Of a stretch of DNA of 64,000 nt, positions 13,366 to 24,743 are shown one piece after another. The DNA is taken from contig NC_134710.1 in the NCBI RefSeq assembly GCF_043290135.1, forward strand, positions 461,939,376 to 462,003,375. Reading direction: 5' to 3'. The notes under the pieces are model-generated. The model saw only the letters and a program-made list of their open reading frames with translations. It had not been told where the DNA came from and made no database searches. The position numbers and the translations under genes were made by a program. Position 1 is the stretch's first letter, and the number at the start of each line of letters is the position of its first letter. The stretch is from Rhipicephalus microplus (lineage: Eukaryota > Arthropoda > Arachnida > Ixodida > Ixodidae).

Positions 13366-13463
13366 GTGCCACCTCTCGTTTAGTCCTTGGAATGTCCGCT
13401 GGATGGCGGTGCTTCTATATGGGGAATATATAATAAAAAGATGCGAGATGGTGGGACTTGAGT

Positions 13464-13612
13464 GTTGAATAGATGCACGAACGGACACACAAACAGATGC
13501 ATGGATGGACGCATGAACGGACGCAGGGGCGGATGCACGAAAGAACGAAGGGACAGGCGCACAAACAGACGCATGGACGGTCACACAGACGGACGCATGG
13601 ACGGACGAATGC
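13464..13612. repeat. GGAC/ACGCATG-rich minisatellite
   Basis: Degenerate short-period repeat of the type GGACGCATGAAC. Frames crossing it on both strands encode low-complexity Arg/His/Thr or Ser/Val/His runs that are artefacts of the repeat. Confidence 0.8.
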
Positions 13613-13620
13613 TTCGCCCC

Positions 13621-14044
13621 ACTCTCCATCATTCACTCCGTGGATATGCTGCCATTTTTTTTTATGGAACTATACTCAGTTCCTTATGTACATTTACGCC
13701 AAGAATAAGCGCTACAAAGAAATAACAAAGTGAAAGAGCTTCCGCAAGGGATAACTGGACAGTACCATCTCGGAGCGTTTACCATGTGGTTGCGAAGCAT
13801 ATTCCTTTCCTACCCCATGACAAGTGTATTGAACATATTATTTATTAATACTATTTATTTACAGTTACTGCAATCATCATTTGGGGATTTCAGCAGGGTG
13901 GTACATACACTTAGTATTGACAAAAACACGACAAAAAATTGATGCAGAAAAGTAAGCAGAGCTACAGTCGGAACTGAAACCACTTTGGTAGCTTCTGTAA
14001 GAGTCGAGTAACATGTTTTTAAGAGTAGTTCATCCTTCAGCCCC
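13621..14044. other. Intergenic, nothing recognised
   Basis: AT-rich spacer between the 12.7-13.6 kb repeat and the SINE. No supported feature. Confidence 0.55.
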
Positions 14045-14059
14045 ACCTATTTATTGGCC

Positions 14060-14297
14060 GCCCCACCGCAGTGGTCTAGTGGCTAAGGTGTTCGGCTGCT
14101 GACCCGCAGGTCGCGGGATCTAATCCCGGCTGCGGCGGCTGCATTTCTGATGGAGGCGGAAATGTTGTAGGCCCATGTGCTCAGATTTGGGTGCACGTTA
14201 AAGAACCCCAGGTGTTCAAAATTTCTGGAGCCCTCCACTACGGCATCTCTCATATTCATACGGTGGTTTTGAGACGTTAAACCCCACAAATATATCA
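14060..14297 (+). mobile_element. tRNA-derived SINE (Ruka-like), full length
   Basis: 238 bp with RNA polymerase III promoter boxes: A box TGGTCTAGTGG at 14072-14082 and B box GGATCTAATCC at 14116-14126. The body includes GTTAAAGAACCCCAGGTG and the 3' end GACGTTAAACCCCACAAAT. Flanked by a 15-bp target duplication with one mismatch (14045-14059 and 14298-14312). The sequence matches my recollection of Ruka, a SINE described from ixodid ticks. Such elements have no protein and borrow LINE machinery. Confidence 0.9.
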
Positions 14298-14312
14298 ACC
14301 TATTCATTGGCC

Positions 14313-16013
14313 ACCAGAAGTAATTGCGTAATATACGCGAAAATACGCGCGCACGATGCGCTCAAGTATACAAAAGTATTTCAGGAGATATCTTTGCAAC
14401 ATTGAAATCATTTAAATTGTACGAGCTCTGTTATGTCTTTTCGATACATCGTAGAAAAAACATTACCTTTGTAATCAAAACTTTGCTGGCAATGCGAGTT
14501 TTGCTTAGGTCCTCGACACCAAGATGCAATTGGTGCACATCGTGCTCAATACAGAAGGAAGAAAGAAAACAAGAGGTGGCTTGACGTGACACTCTTCAAG
14601 CCCAGTCATAGAAAAATTAAACTGGGACATGCTGGGAATCTATCAACAGCATGAAGCACGAGGGGGTTCGGCGTCTGATTAAGTTGAATTGTGGACAAAA
14701 CAGGCACGCTCTCTTCTACATATCGTTTACTTTGTGGTGCTGAATGCTATGCGCTACAGCCAAGCATGAGAAACTTTTTCTTGGGTCAAAACAAACCTCG
14801 CTTGTGTTTTATAAGCCTATTAACCTAACAGGACCAAAAGCAGCGCTCTTTCAAAGAGAATGCCAGAATGTGTGTACCTATATGTTCAACAACTGAACAA
14901 CAGTGTCCAGTATGTGGACATGGTTCTCCTGTGGAAATAGTTGTACTAAGATTTTTAATTTTTTGCATGCTTTCTAATAGCCTATTAGCTAAAAAAAGAA
15001 GATTAGGAAACTTTGTTCTGCCCTAGCAAAAGTTCGGGTCGGCAAAGAATATGGCTTAGCCACAAACTAAGTATTGAATCTGATATTATGAATACTACAG
15101 ATTACCTACGACGAAAAACAAACTAAAGAATGTAATGCGGTTGGTCATAGCTTCTTCGTATATAAATTATCTATGACAATATAATAAAACTGTGAGGACT
15201 CGAGCTCAACCGAGCCAAAGAAAGATAGAAGTCCTCAGTCTGAAAAACCGTTCATGGCCGGTCCAGAACGTGTTCGCGTACTCTACACCGGCCGGCGTTT
15301 AAACGGTGGTGGTAGTGGTTAGAAGATGAGAAAAGGCACCTAATTTCTGCAACCCGGTGGAGAGAACGGCACAGGGGTAAGAATGCGCTGTCAGCGGGGC
15401 GCTATTCTTTGGTTCCCACAATGAGGGGCGGGCGAGAACAGGTTGAAGAGCAAAACCATTTCCGTAGGGAACTCGTCAGCGTCGTGGTGGGAGGAGAAAA
15501 AAGCGAGCGGGGGGAAGGGTTCAACTTCATGCGGCACGTGATGGACGTTTAAGGAACTAGCCCCTCTCGTGAGCCGGAATCCTGGCCTTGAGGGATGACT
15601 GGAATGACACGCTTCATGTGGCGTCTCTGGTCTCATCTATCAACAGGTAAGCACTGTGCCGCCGCAGTATCACTGGTTCCTGAGCGGTGCCATGACAGAG
15701 TTTGATATCTGAAGGGGTGCCTTTAGCGGAACCTTGTTAAACGGGAATATAGCGCAGAAGAAAGAATTCAAAAGCCGGTAGGTTTATTAACTAAAATCTC
15801 AGTTTGCAGCTCTTGCAGTACAAAAGGTATTTATTTATCATAGGACACGCAATGCCTGCGGGCAAGTACATGCACTAAAATGGTATTGCATGATATCGAT
15901 GACCACTGAATAGCTGCAGAACATTTCCGCAGATGTTTAGTATGTAAGGTTGTAAAATAGCCAGAGTAACTAATACCCACTTTCTGAAAGATCATGCTTA
16001 CGGCACTTTCCAG
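14313..16013. other. Intergenic, no gene recognised
   Basis: No recognised domain on either strand. GC-richer sequence at 15240-15640. A GTAAGC splice-donor-like site at 15648 follows a short open stretch, but I could not build a convincing exon from it. Confidence 0.5.
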
Positions 16014-16770
16014 CAGGCGGATGTTCCCACTGCTGCGGTGGAAATGGAGATGGAGGCCACTGAAGCGACTGCAGATGGCAGTGACACAGTAACACGCAAG
16101 CATCTGAGAACTGAGAGCTTTATTGAGCGCAAGATTGGAGCCTTGAGCAGGGCGACAAGGTGGTCAGGGTGAGTAAACCCTTTGTTTACATTTTACATAA
16201 GGGACGTAAACATTCTCTATGCTCTATTATGATGACTGAAACCAACTTGGGCTGTAAATAAGAACCATGAATTGTATTGAGGGCACGGTATTGGATATCT
16301 GCAATGATAAACTGCCGGGAAAAAAGTTGGTTAGCCCTGAAAAGGGCTGTTTGATGGCAGGAGATGCATTTAAGGAGATGAATAAAGAGTACTTCCAGCA
16401 AATGTTGTTGGTCCGCACAAGGAGGGCATAGCTTGTACACGAAGCTTCACACTTTCAAAGGATGCCATGAGGCCAGTGGATCTTTAACTGAGGGGAATTT
16501 GTTGTGCCTGTTGCAATTCTTGGCAGCAGCAGCTTCCAGCCACGAGATGATGAAGGGTTTACCGGCAGCTCACTTAAACATTTCCACCACGATGATTTAT
16601 CGCAGGTACTGCGGGGGATGAAAACATCAACTACCCGTATCGCTTCTGCAGCACGGCGTATGGCAGCAGCACAGGAGAAGGTGGCAGTGGCGCAGGAGGG
16701 CATCCTGCAGGCAGTCCATTCCTTGGCACGAGCCATGGCTGAGGGCTTTCTGCGAGAAAGGGATACATAG
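16014..16770 (+). CDS. Possible two-exon 3' end of an unrecognised gene
   Basis: Candidate exon 16014-16168 follows CTTTCCAG and ends at a canonical donor, GG|GTGAGTAAA. Candidate exon 2 begins after TTCTTGGCAG at 16527 and runs open to the TAG at 16768-16770. Donor and acceptor phases agree, so the joined frame stays open for about 130 residues. The first exon is Glu/Thr-rich then basic (KHLRTESFIERKIG). The second ends with a heptad-like helix (RRMAAAQEKVAVAQEGIL...LARAMAEGFLRERD), possibly a dimerisation tail. I recognise no family; a tail like this could belong to a Myb/SANT-like transposon-associated protein, but that is a guess. Upstream exons were not found. A non-coding interpretation is possible. 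Confidence 0.33.
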
Positions 16771-16990
16771 TTTAGTTTATTTTTCGCCATGTGTTCAACG
16801 TTTTTCTTGTCATCATTCATTAATGATTTGTCGGTGTCAATGTGTTTAGGTGCTGCTGTTCATGTACAAATTTATGCGCTTCGGGAGGCATATACATAGT
16901 TTAGTTTGTTTTTCGCCATGTTCTCAACGTTTTATCATTCGTTATTTGTTTAGTGTTTTTGATATGTTTACGTGTTGCTCTTCATGTTCT
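16763..16990. repeat. Diverged tandem duplication, period about 129 bp
   Basis: ATACATAGTTTAGTTT starts at 16763 and again at 16892, followed in both by TTTTTCGCCATGT, TCAACGTTTT and a TGCTG/TTGCT...TTCATGT end. It lies directly at and after the candidate stop codon, so it would be 3' UTR if the gene above is real. Confidence 0.7.
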
Positions 16991-17756
16991 ACTTCATACG
17001 TTTTTTGTTTGCATTTAGTACATATTACTAGATATAGGTTAGTATTCACTTTGTACAAGGAGTACAGCATTTTATATGTTCGATATATGCATTTCTCAAT
17101 GTATGTTCGAGCTGCTCCAGTGGCAGTGTTTCTTCCCCACATTTCAAAGGTGTCTAGTCTTTCACATGGAGACCTCGAGTGTATAGTTGACACTTTCTGT
17201 GAATGTTTCTGTGATATTTGTGTTGCCCACTATGTTTTATAGCTCACTGTGCTTTTTATGCAGCATTACCACATAGTGTAGTAATGTGAGATCTTTTTGC
17301 ATCACACTGTTTGGCAGCTCACTGTGATATTTTCATTTAAGCACAATGAGGCTAAGGCACAACAACTACATTCTGAGTCTTTTTTGAGAGCACTAAGCTA
17401 GTAAGTGGTCATGTCGCACAGTTTCACAAATGAAAATGGTCATCATCACAGCAACATGCCAACGATTTATTTCATCTATTTTTCATTGTAAATGACTCGC
17501 TGCGGGAATCAATTTTGAAAGTGGTATGGTTTGGGAACTGCGAGATTGCTGAGCGAATTATTCATGCCGTATGTTCTCAAAACAACTCGCCTGTTATTTG
17601 CTGTCTTGATTTACGCATTTTTTATCATTGCAGCATAACTGCAGTCAAGAATCCAAATCAAATAATATTTCAACATTCATACAATGTTTAGGACAATGAA
17701 TGAAAAACCAGCACAACTTGATGAGCACAACTGCTAGTTAACCCTGGCGTGCTGAC
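16991..17756. other. Intergenic, nothing recognised
   Basis: AT-rich spacer with no supported coding region. Confidence 0.5.
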
Positions 17757-17905
17757 ACCTCTCCTTCCAGCCACCATAACTAGGCTGGAGTTTCCCACAA
17801 TACTTACTAGAGAGAATTCTGGCGCTAGTGTCTAAGGGAGCTGCAACACACGGCGCTTCAGCGAGCATGGGAATGATGGGTAGTACACACATTTGTCTAA
17901 ACGAA
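17757..17905 (+). repeat. Unclassified interspersed repeat Y, copy 1
   Basis: Contains CACCTCTCCTTCCAGCCACC, CTGGCGCTAGTG and GGGTAGTACACACATTTG. The first part recurs at 20080-20160 and the second part, inverted, at 24905-25005. I do not know its family; it has no obvious coding capacity. Confidence 0.7.
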
Positions 17906-18699
17906 AAAGACGAAAAACCGTGGTATGGTGGCTAGAAGAAGAGGTGTCAGCATCAGCGCACCGGACAGCGAGCGAGAATTCATCCGGATGCGGCGAAGCT
18001 GCGTTTGCTTTCGAGATGCCCCTCCTTGATCCCGCGCATCAATCGTTTTTTGTTGCAAATATTTCACGCTACCCTGCGAATTATAACAAAGTCTACCTGT
18101 CACAATTCTGGCAGCGCACTGCAAAGCGTGTATTGGCATTGAAAACTAGTGTTTTCAATTCACTTCTTAGTATATCAGCTACGAAGCTTAGAAGATAGAG
18201 AATCAAGTGACTTGCCGTGAGCTTGACACCATAACAAAGTCCGTGCAGTTTTCAAATTTATGCCGCAGTGTTCTCCGCGAAGTTTCAATGCACGTAAAGG
18301 TATCGGCAACCGTTATTTTCATCACTTGTGCAATCAAAATCTAATTTTACAAGCAAGACATTTATTTTCTCGAAAGCGAAAAACAACATGAAAAATAAAC
18401 ACAGCTTATGCATTAAGGTTGAGGAAAACTGCAAGTTATATTAAACTTAGCTAAAGCAAGTGAGTAAGGCAAATGAAGAGAACAGTAAATATACGACAAT
18501 GCAATGTGCATACATACACATATAACATTCAGATTTCATTGACAAACATAGATAAAGTCACAAACCTGTTCACGAAAAAAGTGATTTTTGCGTATGTGAA
18601 ACACAGCCAGACAGTGACACCACTGTTGTTAACAGGACATTTTTAAGAATGTGAACAAGACAATAGTAAAATCACAAGAAACAACAAAGTGTGAGTAAT
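17906..18699. other. Intergenic, nothing recognised
   Basis: The open frame 17893-18198 begins inside repeat Y and carries no motif I recognise; it is probably fortuitous. The remainder is AT-rich. Confidence 0.5.
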
Positions 18700-19860
18700 G
18701 CACAAAAAACATAAAATAAAACCTTGTTCTTGGAGTTAACACTACGACAGTTAAGTCATACGTCTCAACTTCAAGAACTTCATTTTTCTCTCTTTTTTTA
18801 TCGGACGCATTTTCTTCGAGAAAATGTATTGTGGTCAGTGTAAAAAATCTTATTATCTGATTTGTCACTTCCAGTTTGTGGTGTTCACAGCCGACCATAT
18901 TTAACCTCTTAACCGACTGGCAAGAGATACGTCTGTTATGCGGTCACTTTTCAACGTATTGAAACTGAAGCAGTAGGTGAATGGATCTTCCATTGCTTTG
19001 ACCAGGTCTGTTAAGGACTCGGACGGGTTCAGTAAGCATGATTCTGCCGGAAGAAAGCTGGAATTCTTAGTAACCTGCTACATTCGTTGCAGTTCGTATA
19101 TTTCACAATCTTCCGGACCACATAGCCACTGACGTTATGTGATCCGGGAGTCAATTTTGCGTCCAATGAGATCAGTGTGGTCATGGAGGGCTTCACAAGC
19201 TACAATAATTCCATGAACCTCATTGAGGCGCCCCACATCTAGCAGCTCATCCAGCTTATTCTGCCATTTTATTTAAGTATTGTGGATGCCAAGACATAGA
19301 AAGCTGCTCAGTACACCAGAAGGTACGTTTCCATTGGAGGGTGACTGTGCCAAACTGTAAAAACTGAGGCCTTTCACAGAGATAAAAAATTGTGTCGGCG
19401 AAGGGTGATCAATAGAGCCAGACATTTGCTTCCGAATTCCAAAAAAGATTTTAAGTGCGTCTTGGAAGAGGCAAGACGTCATCAAGTATTTATAGCCTAA
19501 GGTTTTCGTGAAATAGTGCCGCATGGAAAGGGTGCTGGTTAGAGCGACGCGGAATCCTTCGGCACTTGATTCACATAGGAACCCATCCTCCTTATGTACA
19601 CCATTTTCCCAAGTGTCCAAGAACCCGTTGATAGCATGCTTGTAGCTACGGACGATGAATCTTTCGTCGAGATGAGCTTCACACACAACGCAGTCCTTTT
19701 CCCGTGGTTTGACAGCGCGAGGAATTGTACGCTCCCAGGCTTTGCGTGGTTAATCATGGGCGGCAGCAGAGAAGAGAGACGCTTTCTTCCCTTGTTTGCG
19801 GGCCGAAGCATATCCCATATTGCGTCCAGGTGTAAAGCAGTGTCATTGCTGTTTACTCAT
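18700..19860 (-). pseudogene. P-element-like THAP transposase, internally deleted
   Basis: Read on the minus strand. 19860-19640 encodes a THAP zinc-finger domain: CFTPG..., KAWERTIPRA, then DCVVCEAHLDERFIVRSYKH, where the C-x2-H pair and the following segment fit the THAP family, which binds transposon ends. The second N-terminal cysteine appears to be arginine, and an in-frame TAA interrupts the domain near 19752. Immediately after, NGFLDTWE at about 19625 leads into the C-terminal part of a P/THAP9-type transposase: SSAEGFRVALTSTL, LGYKYLMTSCLFQDALKIFFG, DHPSPTQF. Beyond 19273 the similarity continues with stops and frame changes (SGYVVRKIVKYTNCNEC near 19110-19060; EHHKLEVTNQIIRFFTLT near 18885). 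The long region that normally lies between THAP and this part, including most of the catalytic core, is missing. It resembles the internally deleted, non-autonomous P derivatives known from Drosophila. Confidence 0.8.
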
Positions 19861-20079
19861 CACTGTTGCATGGTCACATTGGCACGTATTGATCCTGAAC
19901 AAGTCGAAAGAGGCAAAGCGCAGACGTTGCGGCTTGCTAGCACACGACCAAGCGACTAAAAGTGCCGCGCCAGTGGTTGGCAAGCGCTCTCGACCGATCG
20001 CGGTGGCGACTTGCGCGCCGCTCTACGGCGGAATGAAATACCAGCACGCCTCCTTTCTAGGGGCGGCCGGGACGATGCT
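19861..20079. other. GC-rich spacer
   Basis: CpG-rich segment between the THAP end of the P-like relic and repeat Y copy 2. It could hold the element's terminal region, but I could not identify an inverted terminal repeat. Confidence 0.4.
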
Positions 20080-20160
20080 AACACCTCTCCTTCCAGCCAC
20101 CATAACTAGGGTGGAGTTTCCCACAATACTCACTAGAGGGAACTCTGGCGCTAGTGTTTT
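20080..20160 (+). repeat. Repeat Y, copy 2, split by LINE A
   Basis: Nearly identical to 17757-17835 up to GGCGCTAGTG, where LINE A begins. After LINE A ends at 24743, the sequence TAAGGGAGCTG resumes the repeat at the point corresponding to 17832, so the LINE inserted into this copy. Confidence 0.75.
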
Positions 20161-20222
20161 TCGTAGTGCAGGGCTCGAGTTTAGTAATTATCGAGTATAG
20201 GGACAATTGGTGTCAGAAAGGC

Positions 20223-21240
20223 ATGGTTAAAAAGACTGTAAAGTGTTCGGGATGTGGAATGGGTTTGAAAGTGTACCCAAGCGTAGAAGCGGATGGAGAA
20301 GAGGCTGACGCGAAGTGTAGGCAATGTGAGGTCGAGGAAAAAATGGAGAAAATGGTGGTTGCCCAGAGTGAACTGCTGATGAGAATCGCCGAGCTCGAGA
20401 CTGCGTTGGCGACACAGCAAGAGAAAGCGAGGGCAATGGGAGAAAGACTGAAGTCCGCCGAGGAAGCGCTAGCGAAGCTGAACAAAGAAGCGACCTACCG
20501 AGAAAACAGTAGGGAACCGGCAACCACAACGGTGGAAAAGGAAAAGCAAGCAAGTTTGGAAAAAAACAGGTTTAGCCGGTTCAACTGTCGCAAGGCCCAG
20601 CTTCAGCGAGGTAGTGGTGAGGCAGGGAGGGAACAAAGCAGCCGGCATCACAGGGGCAAGTAGCCCCCAGGTGCAGAACGCTCCAGCTGAAAAGTCACAG
20701 CATGTGATAATCGCCGGGGACTCGAATTTAAATCGATGCACAGAAGCCATCAAAGAGAGGGTAAGAGGTGACAAGAGGGTTGCAGTAGGGGCGTTCCCAG
20801 GACGCAAGCTGGAAGCAGTCATGAGGCAAGCGAGCGCAAAGCTCAAAACGACAGCTGATAGACAAAACCTCGTGATAATTTCAGGCGGTTTAAACGATGT
20901 CCTAAATGAAGATGCAGCAGGACTAGCAGCCACACTGGCGAAAGGCGTCGATGACATGCGCGCCACTTCTCCTAAGGCAAAGGTAGTGGTATGCACGATA
21001 CCGGAGGTACCGGTGCGTGATAGCAACCTGCAAAGAGCGGTGGTCAACGCAAACCAAGAGATATGGCGGATGAGTCGAGAGAAAGGCTTTGAGGTGGTGG
21101 AAATAAACAGAGAGGTGCAAAGGTGGGGGGGTTTTTAACAAGACAGAATTCACTTCGATGGGCGGCTAGGTCATGAGGTGGGTTGGCGACTTGCAGGACG
21201 CGCAGTAGCTTTTTTGGGGGGCAAGCGAGCCCTTCGGGCT
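20223..21240 (+). pseudogene. LINE A ORF1: zinc finger, coiled coil and SGNH esterase
   Basis: Starts at ATG 20223. It has a CSGC...CRQC zinc-binding pair, then a Glu/Lys/Ala-rich coiled coil (about 20340-20490), then an SGNH/GDSL-type hydrolase fold: block I IIAGDSNLNR near 20707, block III SGGLNDV near 20881, and the block V histidine in RIHF, which lies past a stop. A one-base change in the A-run near 20565 shifts the frame, and CAA has become TAA at 21136, cutting the protein before the catalytic histidine. In CR1-type elements ORF1 is thought to bind RNA and perhaps membranes. Unlike copy B, copy A retains the canonical GDS motif. Confidence 0.85.
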
Positions 21241-21465
21241 GCAGGATAGCTAGTAACGAGGAAAACAACCAGGGAGACTCTTCGACAGGTGGTATGGACA
21301 GATACGATTCCAAAGTGACAACAATATCTAAGATAGGTAAAGTCCGGGGCATAAATAGACGTAGCCACGAGCGCCGAGCCAATTCAGACATAGAGTATAT
21401 TAACATGCAGGGTGGTAGGAACAGGCTGAACAGGCATAGAAGAACAGCTAAGGGAAGAGAGGCCG

Positions 21466-24400
21466 ATGGTATACGGTTTTGTAGAAACACATCTCAAGGA
21501 CATGGAACAACCTCCGAACAATCCGGACTACGCGTGGGAATATTGTAATAGAACAGAAGGCAGCAGAAAGGGGGGTGGTATTGGGGCATTCATTCATAAA
21601 AGTACAGACTGGCAAAGGGTCAAGCAGGAGTGCAAGGAACATTTATGGCTAAAAGGGAAAGTGGCAGGTCAAATGACACTTCTTGGTTTCGTGTACTTGT
21701 GGACGGGAGCAAAGGCCAGAGAGGAAAACCAGAATATGGTAGAGTGTATATCAAAGGACATTCAGGAGTTAGGAAGAGAGTGCGAGATAATTATACTAGG
21801 AGACATGAATGCGCACATAGAAGATATAGATGGGTATACTGACCCGACAGGCAAAATGATCATGGATATGTATGAAAGGCTTGATTTGATCATTTGCAAC
21901 AGTACCGAGAAGTGTGAAGGGCAAATAACATGGGAGGTAGGAAGGCTTCAGTCGACGATAGATTATGCACTGATGTCACATAGGATGTATGATAAGCTCA
22001 GGGGAATGCACATAGATGAAGGTGGCTCCAGAAGTCTGGGTAGCGATCACAAACGTATCAAGCTAAGTTTTGGAAGAGGAGTGAAAGTGGGAAGGAGACA
22101 AGATGAGCAACTACAGGAAAATTTTTATCCAGAAAGGCAAATTTAAATAGCCACTAAACAAATTGAGAAAGTAATCACTAATCACGGAGGATAATAAATC
22201 AGTGTTGACATACACGAATCTAATTAGACTCTTTGAGCTAGAGCTTGCTAAGACGCGTGACAAGTCACCCCGGAAAAGAAGACACAAACCCAAAATTTGG
22301 TGGGATGAGGAAGTTAAGAGAGCCATAGCAAAACGTCAGGAAGCCTCTAGGGAACACAGACATGCTAAGCAGCGGGGTGAACCGACAGATGAAGTTGAAA
22401 GAAAATGGGCAACCTTTCTAAGCTGTAGAAGCGATGCATTCATTCTGATCTATGAAAACATTAGAAGGAAGGGAGCTCAGTGGCTGGCAGAAGTACATAA
22501 AAAGATAGAAAGGCAGCTGCGAAATTTCGGAACCATCTAAACTCCCTAAGAAATGAGACGAGCCTAGAGCAAAGTTTTATAACTACAGCCCAAGGTGCTA
22601 GGCTAGAAGGGGACGAAGCTATTGAATATATAAGAACAAGGGTGACAGAAAAATTTCAACAAAGAAGTACTTTATGCAACACAATAGACAAGTACGAATC
22701 AAGTGGTGCAATGGCTTTATTTTCACAACAAGAGTAGGAAAGGGTTCCTAGTAGTACATCAACAGGCCCAGATGGCATTCCAACTAGGCTGATAAAGAAA
22801 TTAGGTCCGAAGTCTAAGCAGGCTTTGAGAGAGGCAGTGAGCACCACAATAATCGATGGTGAAGTTCCCGATGGATGAAAACTTAGCAGGATGAGCATGA
22901 TCTATAAAGGAAATGGGGTCAAAGCTGACATAAACAACTACCGTCCTATAACAGTGACTTCAGTGGTCTACAGGCTGGCGATGCAGATGATAAAGGAAAG
23001 AATGCAGGCGTGGATAGAGGATGAGGGGGTGCTGGGGGAACTGCAGAATGGGTTTCGGAAACACAGGAGGTTGGAAGACAATCTGTTCTCACTGACGCAG
23101 TGCATCGAAACAGCAGAAAAGCAACACAGGCCCCTGTGGCTAGCAGTTTTGTATATAAAGAGAGCGTACGATAGCGTGGTTCAAAAGGATTTGTGGGGAA
23201 TACTGGACACACTAGGCGTGGAACATGTAGTCACTAATCTCTTAAAGGGTAACTATAAACGTAACAAGGTAGTTATAAAGTGGGAAAAACAGGTATCCAA
23301 GCCTGCAGAGGTAAAACGGGGGCTTAGGCAAAGGTGCCCCTGTCACCCTTATTATTCATGATGTACCTACAAGGATTAGAGGCAAAATTAGAGGGAAGTG
23401 GACTGAGCTTCAACCTCTCTTTAGTCAAACAAGGAAAACTTATTGATCAGGCACTACCAGCATTAATGTACGCAGATGATATAGTTCTAATGGCCAACAA
23501 CAAGGAAGATTTGCAGACATTGATGGACATGTGCGGTAATGAGGGAGATAGGTTAGATTTTAGATTCAGTAAGAAAAAATCAGCAGTCATGATTTTCAAT
23601 GACAACGTAGGTAGTGAGCTTAGAATACAGGAGGTCACGCTAGAGATAACAGATAAATACAATTATCTGGGCGTATGGATAAGCAATGGGACCGAGTATC
23701 TGAGGGAACACGAAATATACGTTACGACTAAAGGTAACAGGAATGCAGCAGTCATGAAAAGTAGGGCACTGTGGAATTACATTAGGTATGATGTTGTGAG
23801 ACGAATATGGAAAGGGGTCATGGTTCCTGGGCTGACGTTCGGAAATGCGGTCTTGTGCATGAGATCAGAAGTTCAAGCAAGATTAGAAATTAAGCAACGT
23901 GGAATAGGTAAGCTTGCTTTAGGAGCTCACGAGATTACACCAAATCAGGGAGTACAAGGTGATATGGGATGGACATCATTTGAGGGCAGGGAAGCTAGCA
24001 GCAAGATAAAATTTGAGAAGCGATTGAGAGAAATGGGGGAACAGCGTTGGGCTAGGAAGGTTTTCAGCTACTTGTACATGAAGAATGTCGATACAAAATG
24101 AAGGAAGCGAACCAGGAAGTTGACTGGTAAATACTTAGAAAACAGCAGGTGGCCAAACCAAAAAGAACTATCGGTTAAGAAGAAAGTGAAGAAAACGGAG
24201 ACTGGCATGTGGAGAATGGGCATGATTAAGAAGTCCGCACTAGAGATCGATCGAACTTTTAAGCAGGAAATTGCCAAGAAAAGGATTTATGATAATACTC
24301 GGGGTAGTTCTCTACTGTTTGAGGCCAGAACGGGAGTACTGCGAACCAAGACATATCGGGCCAAATACGAAGGGGTAGACACAGTATGAAGTGCGCGGGG

Positions 24401-24595
24401 AGAGGAAGAAGAAACTGCCGAACACTTGATAATGTTCTGTAAAGGGCTTCACCCTATAGTTCAGGATGATGGCGCAGATTTTTTAAAGCACTGGGGTTTA
24501 GGGACTGGGAGGGCAAATTAAACTTTAAGCGGGTAGACTTAACTACAAGGAGGTTATCTGATTGGTGGCTAAAGTCAAGGCACGAGCAAAATTAA
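21466..24595 (+). pseudogene. LINE A ORF2: endonuclease and reverse transcriptase
   Basis: Endonuclease 21466-22146: FVETHL (catalytic Glu), ILGDMNAHI, STIDYALMS and GSDHKRI are the four standard APE blocks. Open pieces at 22202-22540 (KPKIWWDEEV) and 22891-23361 (YRPITVTSVVYRLAMQ, NGFRKHRR) lead into 23334-24101, with ALMYADDIVLM, the catalytic YADD box. The thumb and C-terminal region run to 24595, where a zinc finger should read C-x2-C...H...C but the first Cys is TGA (near 24387) and the second is Arg. The frame changes near 21440, at the TAA 22144, and near 22510 are identical in copy B. A private one-base deletion near 23333 breaks the RT before the YADD block. Confidence 0.88.
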
Positions 24596-24743
24596 ACTCT
24601 TCACTGCAAAGTACGAATCCAGAAACTCACTTTTTAAGGAAAAAAAATAAATATAGTTTTTGGTTCATTAGGTATTACGGCTTGGTGGCACTAGCGACCA
24701 CCCGATCTGAAGTGTACAGCCATATCCATCCATCCATCCATCC

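Larger units (their letters stand above)
12686..13620. mobile_element. Non-autonomous repeat with short terminal inverted repeats
   Basis: It begins GGGGCGAAGC (12686-12695) and ends GCTTCGCCCC (13611-13620), a 10-bp terminal inverted repeat around 935 bp. Inside are an inverted repeat, two diverged tandem units and a GGAC-rich minisatellite, but no transposase. The boundaries are my inference from the inverted repeat. No target duplication is obvious, so it may instead be several adjacent repeats. Confidence 0.45.
20161..24743 (+). mobile_element. CR1/L2-like LINE, copy A, near full length
   Basis: About 4.6 kb. ORF1 (zinc finger, coiled coil, SGNH esterase) is followed by ORF2 (APE endonuclease, reverse transcriptase, C-terminal zinc finger), then a short 3' UTR and a (TCCA)n tail at 24721-24743. 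It aligns end to end with copy B at 31078-35668 and starts at the same point (TCGTAGTGCAGGG). There is no RNase H and no poly(A). Esterase-bearing ORF1 plus a microsatellite tail fits the CR1/L2 group; the exact clade is uncertain. Multiple frameshifts and stops make it inactive. Confidence 0.9.

Noticed and set aside
13464..13612. CRISPR-like array of short repeats
   Set aside because: There are no unique spacers of constant length; it is a degenerate minisatellite in a eukaryotic context.
13156..13736. Several overlapping 60-160 codon frames on both strands
   Set aside because: All cross the GGAC-type minisatellite; their repeated Ser/Val/His or Arg/Thr/His composition comes from the DNA repeat.
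14060..14140. Functional tRNA gene
   Set aside because: A and B boxes are present, but the sequence continues as a 238-bp SINE with target duplications and lacks a proper tRNA fold end.
17757..20160. The two repeat Y copies as LTRs of an element containing the P-like relic
   Set aside because: A third inverted copy at 24.9 kb, the interior P-like transposase, and the absence of gag/pol or primer sites argue for a dispersed repeat instead.
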